Shown here piece after piece: positions 59,104-64,000 of a stretch of DNA of 64,000 bases (position 1 is the stretch's first letter; the number at the start of each line of letters is the position of its first letter). The translations under genes were made by a program, and so were the position numbers. The DNA comes from Streptomyces himalayensis subsp. himalayensis (GTDB lineage: Bacteria > Actinomycetota > Actinomycetes > Streptomycetales > Streptomycetaceae). The notes under the pieces are model-generated. The model was not told where the DNA came from. It did not search any database and worked only from the letters and a program-made list of their open reading frames with translations. The stretch lies in contig NZ_JACEHE010000032.1 of NCBI RefSeq assembly GCF_013778455.1, forward strand, positions 1-64,000, written 5' to 3'.

Positions 59104-61167
59104 TCAGGAACGAAGGGGGTTGGCGATCGTGACGTAGACGGACTGGGTGTCGACCGGGCCGACCAGTTCATCGAGACCGCGAAACCGCGTGAGCAGGTTG
59201 GCCTTGCAGCGCAGCACGGGTGATTCGAGGAGCTGCTCGGGAAGCGGAGTGCACAGCCCGGCCGGTCCCGTCGCGACATCACCGAGGAAACGGCGGAACG
59301 CGGCGAGCAACAGCTGTTCGTCGGCAAGACGCTGGGAGCCGAAGGCTCCGATCAGACCGAACACGTTGTTGATGGCCAGGTAGTAGGCGAAGCGCTCGTC
59401 CGTGACCGCGTCGGAGACGAAGGTGTCGCTGAGTTCGCCGATGCCGGGGAGGCGCTTGTCGAGTTCGTCGCGCCGGGAATCGCGGAAGTAGTACCCCTGG
59501 TTGTCCCGGTATCGGCCGCCCACGGGCCAGCCGTCGGAGTCCAGCAGCACGAGCGTGTTCTGCTGATGGGCTTCCAGGGCGACACCCGCCTCGCTGTCGA
59601 GCCACAGCACGGGGCGTACGACCAGCTGCAGATAGCGCAGAAACCACTCGGCGGCGACGGCTCCCCTGGGCCGGCCCGTTCGTCCGGCCAGTCTGGTCAC
59701 GAGCTCGGTGAGCCGGGACCGCATGGGGGTCCGGTCCTGTCCGGCAGGCTGGACCGCAGGCCGGGGCGACACGAGTCCGGCGATGCAGGAGACGTCGTCC
59801 CCCGGGCCGAAGGGGTTGTGCCGGATCATGACGTCGAGCCCGGGTACGGGTGCGCCGTCGGGTCCGTCGACGGCGAGCCAGGCCGGGTCGCGCACGATGT
59901 CGAAGCCCGGGTGCGCCTTCTGCCACTGCTCCGCGAGGCCGCTGCGCAGCAGACGGTGGACCTCGACGCCCCGGTGGAGCTCCTTGCGGAGGTTCTCCCG
60001 GCGGGAGTTGGTGATGCGCAGCCCCAGCGACAGCTTGAGCATCGCGGGTGCGCCGGAGCGGTACACGGTGCGTACGGAGGAGGTGGGATGCCACTGGGAG
60101 CCGTAAGGGCCGAGGTCCTGGAGGAGGCCGGCGTCGAGAAGCTCGGCGGTGTCCGCACGGCGGGTGACCTCGCGGATCTGCCAGGGATGCATCGGCAGGG
60201 CGGTGTACCCGTCGGGCAGCGGCAGTCCGTCACCGGCCAGGAAGGCGGTGAGCTGCGCGGCGGGGACGTGGCGGCCGCGCTCGGTCCACGCGGAGTCGGT
60301 GGCGAGGACGGACGGGGCCACAGCCATCCAGTGCAGGGGGAAGGCGCCCCGCAACTCCGGTGAGTACATCCGGGACTCGGCCTCGGACAGTCCTTCACGG
60401 CTCTTCGGGACCGGGTGCAGGGGGTGTCCGAGGAGCAGGGACTGTTCGGCGGCCAGAAAGACATCCGGTGCCTCGCCGGGATCAGTCCTGCGGTCCGCGA
60501 TGAACTCGGCGGTACGGCGCACGGAATCGACGCACTGTCCGACGAAGCTCCCTCCGTCGCCGATCTGAACCGCCCGAGCGGCCGGAGCGCCCGGAACGAA
60601 CGGAACCGCGCCATCATCCGGAACGTCCTCGACGGCCTGACTGGCCGCTCCGGTCAGGCCGCCGCTTACGGCCTCTGCCCCACCGATGTCCTCCCGCTCC
60701 GTGACTCCATACGCCTCCTCGTCAGCCGTTTCACGCAGGCACTCACGGGCCAGCAGCGCCGCGACCGTGACCGCGTCGAGCGAGGGCACACCGTCCGGGC
60801 CGTCCTCGAGGTACGGCAGGCCGAAGCGGTGCCATCCGCAGGCCGACCAGTAGTGCACGGGCACGAGAAGTGCGGTGCAACTGGCCTCGAGCGGAATACG
60901 CAACGTGCCCTGTTCCGGTGCGGCGAGCTTCTTCTCCCGCACCCAGCAGCGCAGCAGGTTCTCGACCGCCGCCCCCTGCGCGGCGATCCCCGGATCGGGG
61001 TGTTCCAGCAGGTCGGCGGTGGCGCCGTGCAGGCGCTCGGCCGCCTGGCCGCCCCTCTGCTGCCGGGGGACCGGGCAGGGCTCCGCAAGCAACGGCAGCT
61101 GCGGCGTGCTGCCTGCGCTGCGCAGAGGGGGGTGGGGGCGGCCTTCTGGTGCGGGGGTGGCGTTCAA
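59104..61167 (-). CDS. IucA/IucC-type NRPS-independent siderophore synthetase
   Basis: ATP-dependent ligase joining citrate or a related carboxylate to an amine in siderophore assembly. It has 687 residues from a TTG at 61167 with GAGGAAG just upstream. The IucA/IucC core spans about 170-640: the motif GHPLHPVPKSREG, YTALPMHPWQ near residue 350, SSVRTVYRSG, KLSLGLRITNSRREN, and NNVFGLIGAFG. The FhuF-like C-terminal part is present. The aminotransferase gene upstream and the GNAT gene downstream point to a diamine-derived siderophore. An extension to 61431 has low-complexity Arg/Pro composition. Confidence 0.9.
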   Translation of the reverse strand: MNATPAPEGRPHPPLRSAGSTPQLPLLAEPCPVPRQQRGGQAAERLHGATADLLEHPDPGIAAQGAAVENLLRCWVREKKLAAPEQGTLRIPLEASCTALLVPVHYWSACGWHRFGLPYLEDGPDGVPSLDAVTVAALLARECLRETADEEAYGVTEREDIGGAEAVSGGLTGAASQAVEDVPDDGAVPFVPGAPAARAVQIGDGGSFVGQCVDSVRRTAEFIADRRTDPGEAPDVFLAAEQSLLLGHPLHPVPKSREGLSEAESRMYSPELRGAFPLHWMAVAPSVLATDSAWTERGRHVPAAQLTAFLAGDGLPLPDGYTALPMHPWQIREVTRRADTAELLDAGLLQDLGPYGSQWHPTSSVRTVYRSGAPAMLKLSLGLRITNSRRENLRKELHRGVEVHRLLRSGLAEQWQKAHPGFDIVRDPAWLAVDGPDGAPVPGLDVMIRHNPFGPGDDVSCIAGLVSPRPAVQPAGQDRTPMRSRLTELVTRLAGRTGRPRGAVAAEWFLRYLQLVVRPVLWLDSEAGVALEAHQQNTLVLLDSDGWPVGGRYRDNQGYYFRDSRRDELDKRLPGIGELSDTFVSDAVTDERFAYYLAINNVFGLIGAFGSQRLADEQLLLAAFRRFLGDVATGPAGLCTPLPEQLLESPVLRCKANLLTRFRGLDELVGPVDTQSVYVTIANPLRS

Positions 61168-61271
61168 GGGGGCTTCCTCGTGGGGTCGTTCGGGTGCGTA
61201 CGGGGACGGACCGAGGTGGCTGTGGGCCGTCTGTGGCGTATCTGATCGGCTCTGTTCGACTCGGGTCGGCT

Positions 61272-62630
61272 CTATTCGACGTGGTGGCGGTGCATCGCTG
61301 CGGCCAGCGCGTCGGCGAGACGGTCGAGAACGGCGGAGGCCTGCTCGTCCGTGAGGGTGAGCGGAGGAAGAAGGCGTACGACGCTGGAGTGGCGGCCACC
61401 GAGCTCCACGATCAGTCCGCGGCGCAGGCACTCGCGCTGGACGTCGGCGGCCAGTTCAGGTGCCGCGGGCGGTGGTCCGGGCGCCGTGGGGTCCTCGGCT
61501 TCGGGATCGACCAGTTCGATGCCGATCATCAGTCCGCGGCCGCGCACGTCGCCGATGCACGCGTACTCGGCGGCGAGTCCCTGGAGTTGGCCGAGCATGC
61601 GAGCGCCCAGCACCCCGGCGCGCTCCGCGAGCCGGTTCTCCCGGACGTACGCCAGGGTGGCCGCGCCCGCCGCCATGGCGAGCTGGTTGCCGCGGAACGT
61701 GCCCGCGTGGGCGCCGGGCCCCCAGGCGTCGAGATCATCCCGGTAGACCACGACGGCCAGCGGCAGGCTGCCCCCGATGGCCTTGGACAGCACCATCACG
61801 TCCGGTGTGATGCCGCTGTGCTCGACCGCCCAGAACATCCCGGTCCGCCCGACCCCGGTCTGCACCTCGTCGGCGATCAGCGGAATGGACCGGGCCGCCG
61901 TGATCTCGCGCATGCGCCGCAGCCAGTCGTCGGGGGCGGGGATCACGCCGCCCTCTCCCTGCACCGGTTCGAGGATCATCCCGGCGGGCCCCGGAACCCC
62001 GGATTTGGGATCGTCGAGGACGTTCTCGGTCCAGCGTGCGGCGAGCTCGGCGCCGCGGCTGCCGCCGACGCCGAACGGGCAGCGGTAGTCCTGCGGATAC
62101 GGCAGTCGCGCCACGCGTACTCCCGTCGCGCCACCGGACGCGTCGAGCGCCCCGGCCGTCATCCCGTGGTACGCACCGGTGAAGGCCAGTACGTCGCTCC
62201 GCCCGGTCGCCGTGCGCACCAGTTTCAGTGCGGCCTCGACCGCGTCCGTGCCCGCCGGGCCGCAGAACTGGATGCGGGCGCGGTCGGCGAGGCGGGGCGG
62301 AAGTGTGCGGAACAGCTCTGTCGTAAAGGAGTCCTTGACGGGTGTGGCCAGGTCCAGGACGTGCAGGGGCGCACCGGAGTCGAGGACTTTCCTGATCGCC
62401 TCGAGAACCACCGGGTGGTTGTGTCCGAGCGCCAGAGTGCCCGCGCCGGAGAGGCAGTCGAGATAGCGCCGGCCGTCCGCGCCCTCGATCGTCAGGCCGC
62501 GCGCCCGCACGGGCACGATCGGCAGGGCGCGGGCATACGTGCGCGCGGCTGATTCGCGCGCCGACTGGCGGCGCAGAATACCCTCGTATGCGACGGGCGC
62601 CGCCGCGGGCGCTGGCTCTGTCACGGCCAC
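61272..62630 (-). CDS. PLP-dependent aminotransferase, diaminobutyrate-type
   Basis: 452 residues from the GTG at 62630 (GGGAGG ten bases upstream). A class III aminotransferase, closest in character to 2,4-diaminobutyrate/ornithine types: LSGAGTLALGHNHP, FTGAYHGMTAGALDASG, IADEVQTGVGRTG, and the PLP lysine in VLSKAIGGSLPLA. It would make the diamine precursor from aspartate semialdehyde with glutamate. It is the first gene of the siderophore cluster. The frame extension to 62747 runs through a 22-base repeat and is not used. Confidence 0.87.
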   Translation of the reverse strand: MAVTEPAPAAAPVAYEGILRRQSARESAARTYARALPIVPVRARGLTIEGADGRRYLDCLSGAGTLALGHNHPVVLEAIRKVLDSGAPLHVLDLATPVKDSFTTELFRTLPPRLADRARIQFCGPAGTDAVEAALKLVRTATGRSDVLAFTGAYHGMTAGALDASGGATGVRVARLPYPQDYRCPFGVGGSRGAELAARWTENVLDDPKSGVPGPAGMILEPVQGEGGVIPAPDDWLRRMREITAARSIPLIADEVQTGVGRTGMFWAVEHSGITPDVMVLSKAIGGSLPLAVVVYRDDLDAWGPGAHAGTFRGNQLAMAAGAATLAYVRENRLAERAGVLGARMLGQLQGLAAEYACIGDVRGRGLMIGIELVDPEAEDPTAPGPPPAAPELAADVQRECLRRGLIVELGGRHSSVVRLLPPLTLTDEQASAVLDRLADALAAAMHRHHVE

Positions 62631-62654
62631 GACTGTCGGTCCTCCCGCTGCTGT

Positions 62655-62720
62655 CTGGGCGAAGTCCCGCTGCGTGCCTGGCGAGTTCCCGCTCCCACCT
62701 GGGCGAGGTCCCGCTGTCGC
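62655..62720. repeat. Three copies of a 22-base unit before the aminotransferase
   Basis: CTGGGCGAAGTCCCGCTG (62655), CCTGGCGAGTTCCCGCTC (62677) and CTGGGCGAGGTCCCGCTG (62699) repeat with period 22, with a truncated fourth. The array lies just upstream of the siderophore operon start. Confidence 0.87.
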
Positions 62721-62928
62721 AGGCGAGTTGACGGGGGCTGAGCGCACGGAGCGACGGCCCCGTAGGTTTCCAACGACGCCGGGGCCGGAGGATCACGGGT
62801 TGGGGGAAGATCCTTGCCGTGACGGAACCGTTGCCGCTCCGTCCGCCGTCCCCTACGGCACCGGCACAGTGTGGGGTGCCGTTCGGCCGAACGGGGCCGA
62901 CAGTCCGGAAATCAGGGGGAGTTACACC

Positions 62929-64000
62929 ATGCAAGCCATCCGCCCGATCCCAGCCGCGCGTCGCGGGAGGAAGTCGCGACGCAGAACGTCGGTGACGGGC
63001 GCGATAGCCCTCGGAGCCGTACTGGCGCTGACCACCACGGCCTGCGACGGCTCCGGCGAGGACAACGCGGGCGGTGAACCGTCGGCCTCCGCCACACAGG
63101 CGGACGACGGCAAGTTCGAGATTCCGCAGGACATCCAGGACCGGCTCAAGGAGCACGGGATCGACCTGGACAAGTGGAAGAACGGCGCCTGGAAGGACTG
63201 GGACAAGGACGACTGGCTGCGCGAGGCCGGCGACTTCATCAATCCGATCATCGAGGACCTCTGGGACCCGGACCGGATGCGCGACGCCGAGGAGCCGGAC
63301 AAGGCCGTCGACGACGATCTCGCCGGTGACCAGAGCGTCACGGACCCCACGCCCGACCCCGTGAACGCGCAGACCGTGAAGACGCCGTACCACGACAACG
63401 CGGCCGAGGCGGGCAAGGTCTTCTTCGACGGCCCCGAGGGCTCGATAGTCTGTTCCGCGACCGTGGTCGAGGATCCGGCGCACCCTGGCAAGTCGAACCT
63501 CGTGTGGACCGCGGGCCACTGCGTGCACGCGGGCAAGGACGGCGGCTGGTACCGCAACATCGCCTTCGTTCCGTCGTACAACAACGACGGCAAGTCGATC
63601 GAGGAGCTGCAGAACGCCACGAAGGAGGAGGTCGCTCCCTACGGCGTCTGGTGGGGTGACTGGGCGGGAACCTCGGACCAGTGGATCGAGCAGGGCGGTC
63701 CGACCGGCGGCCAGGGAGCGCCGTACGACTTCGCCGTGATCCATGTGACGCCCGAGAAGGGCAGCGAGGGAAAGTCCCTCGAGGAGACGGTGGGTTCGGC
63801 CCTTCCCGTGGACTTCGACGCTCCGGCCGCGAACGAGCTCGAGAGCCTGACGGCGATCGGCTACCCGGCGGCGCCGCCCTTCGACGGTCAGCGGCTGTAC
63901 CAGTGCACGGACAAGCCGGGCCGGCTGTCGCTGTCCGAGTCCACGCCGACGATGTACCGCATCGGCTGCACCATGACCGGCGGTTCGTCCGGCGGCGGCT
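62929..64000 (+). CDS. Secreted trypsin/V8-like serine protease, lipoprotein-like (3' end missing)
   Basis: Runs past the window edge; 357 codons are visible from the ATG at 62929 (GGGGGAG upstream). The basic N-terminus and hydrophobic stretch end in LTTTACDG with Cys39, suggesting a lipoprotein or a signal peptide. An acidic spacer of about 110 residues (DKWKNGAWKDWDKDDW and similar) follows. Then the protease domain: histidine in WTAGHC, aspartate in APYDFAVIH, and serine in GCTMTGGSSGG. It is divergent from the siderophore cluster, separated by 298 bases. Confidence 0.85.
   Translation, partial: MQAIRPIPAARRGRKSRRRTSVTGAIALGAVLALTTTACDGSGEDNAGGEPSASATQADDGKFEIPQDIQDRLKEHGIDLDKWKNGAWKDWDKDDWLREAGDFINPIIEDLWDPDRMRDAEEPDKAVDDDLAGDQSVTDPTPDPVNAQTVKTPYHDNAAEAGKVFFDGPEGSIVCSATVVEDPAHPGKSNLVWTAGHCVHAGKDGGWYRNIAFVPSYNNDGKSIEELQNATKEEVAPYGVWWGDWAGTSDQWIEQGGPTGGQGAPYDFAVIHVTPEKGSEGKSLEETVGSALPVDFDAPAANELESLTAIGYPAAPPFDGQRLYQCTDKPGRLSLSESTPTMYRIGCTMTGGSSGGG

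Noticed and set aside
62631..62928. Iron box upstream of the siderophore cluster
   Set aside because: I searched for the TTAGGTTAGGCT-type 19-mer and found no acceptable match.

Overview
The window is high-GC actinobacterial chromosome, almost certainly Streptomyces or a very close relative. The evidence is the GC-rich third codon positions, frequent GTG/TTG starts, a principal sigma factor of HrdB type with the expected 511 residues, a WhiH-type GntR regulator of 295 residues next to it, a ParE/ParC pair, the nrdRJ/lexA block, and typical Streptomyces regulatory sites (dre, DmdR iron box, actinobacterial SOS box, c-di-AMP riboswitch). From memory the order from about 9.5 kb to 64 kb resembles one conserved core segment of the S. 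coelicolor chromosome; I could not check this here. No tRNA, rRNA, CRISPR, insertion sequence or prophage was seen.

Layout. 1-3.3 kb: pstSCAB phosphate uptake operon (pstB cut by the window edge). 3.7-9.3 kb: thymidine kinase, a type I phosphodiesterase-like protein, a DUF5998 protein and a GNAT/acyl-CoA-synthetase fusion resembling Pat. 9.5-15 kb: ptsH (HPr) with a dre site, a FadR-type regulator, an M23 peptidase behind a c-di-AMP riboswitch, and a catalytic/non-catalytic M16 peptidase pair. 15.3-21.1 kb: parC, a CobW-type GTPase, two small conserved proteins, and an iron-box-controlled thioredoxin-like ferredoxin. 21.3-25.7 kb: a CitA/DcuS-like two-component system converging on an acetate-type symporter plus DUF485 protein. 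25.9-32.6 kb: parE, a DUF7455 protein, a secreted trypsin-like protease, hrdB and whiH.

32.8-43 kb: an ABC ATPase/permease fusion, a NrtR-type Nudix regulator with its own operator, a DUF4192 protein, a RecQ-like helicase with a phosphoribosyltransferase-like tail and DnaA boxes in front, small unknowns and rnhB. 43-50.6 kb: a TetR/MFS efflux pair with two matched operators, a DUF4173 membrane protein, an ADP-ribosylglycohydrolase, a histidine phosphatase, a YdbC-like monooxygenase and a TerD-like protein. 50.6-57.9 kb: the DNA precursor/SOS block nrdJ, nrdR, lexA and dinG. 58-62.6 kb: a compact three-gene NIS siderophore cluster (GNAT, IucA/IucC synthetase, aminotransferase) without hydroxylase, decarboxylase or transporter in view. 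62.9 kb to the end: a secreted serine protease lipoprotein cut by the window edge.

Two features stand out. First, short tandem duplications are unusually frequent in the spacers, and at four unrelated genes (tdk, M23 peptidase, tetR, YdbC-like monooxygenase) the repeat runs across the stop codon. Second, the orphan NIS siderophore cluster lacks the enzymes needed for a classic hydroxamate, so its product is an open question.
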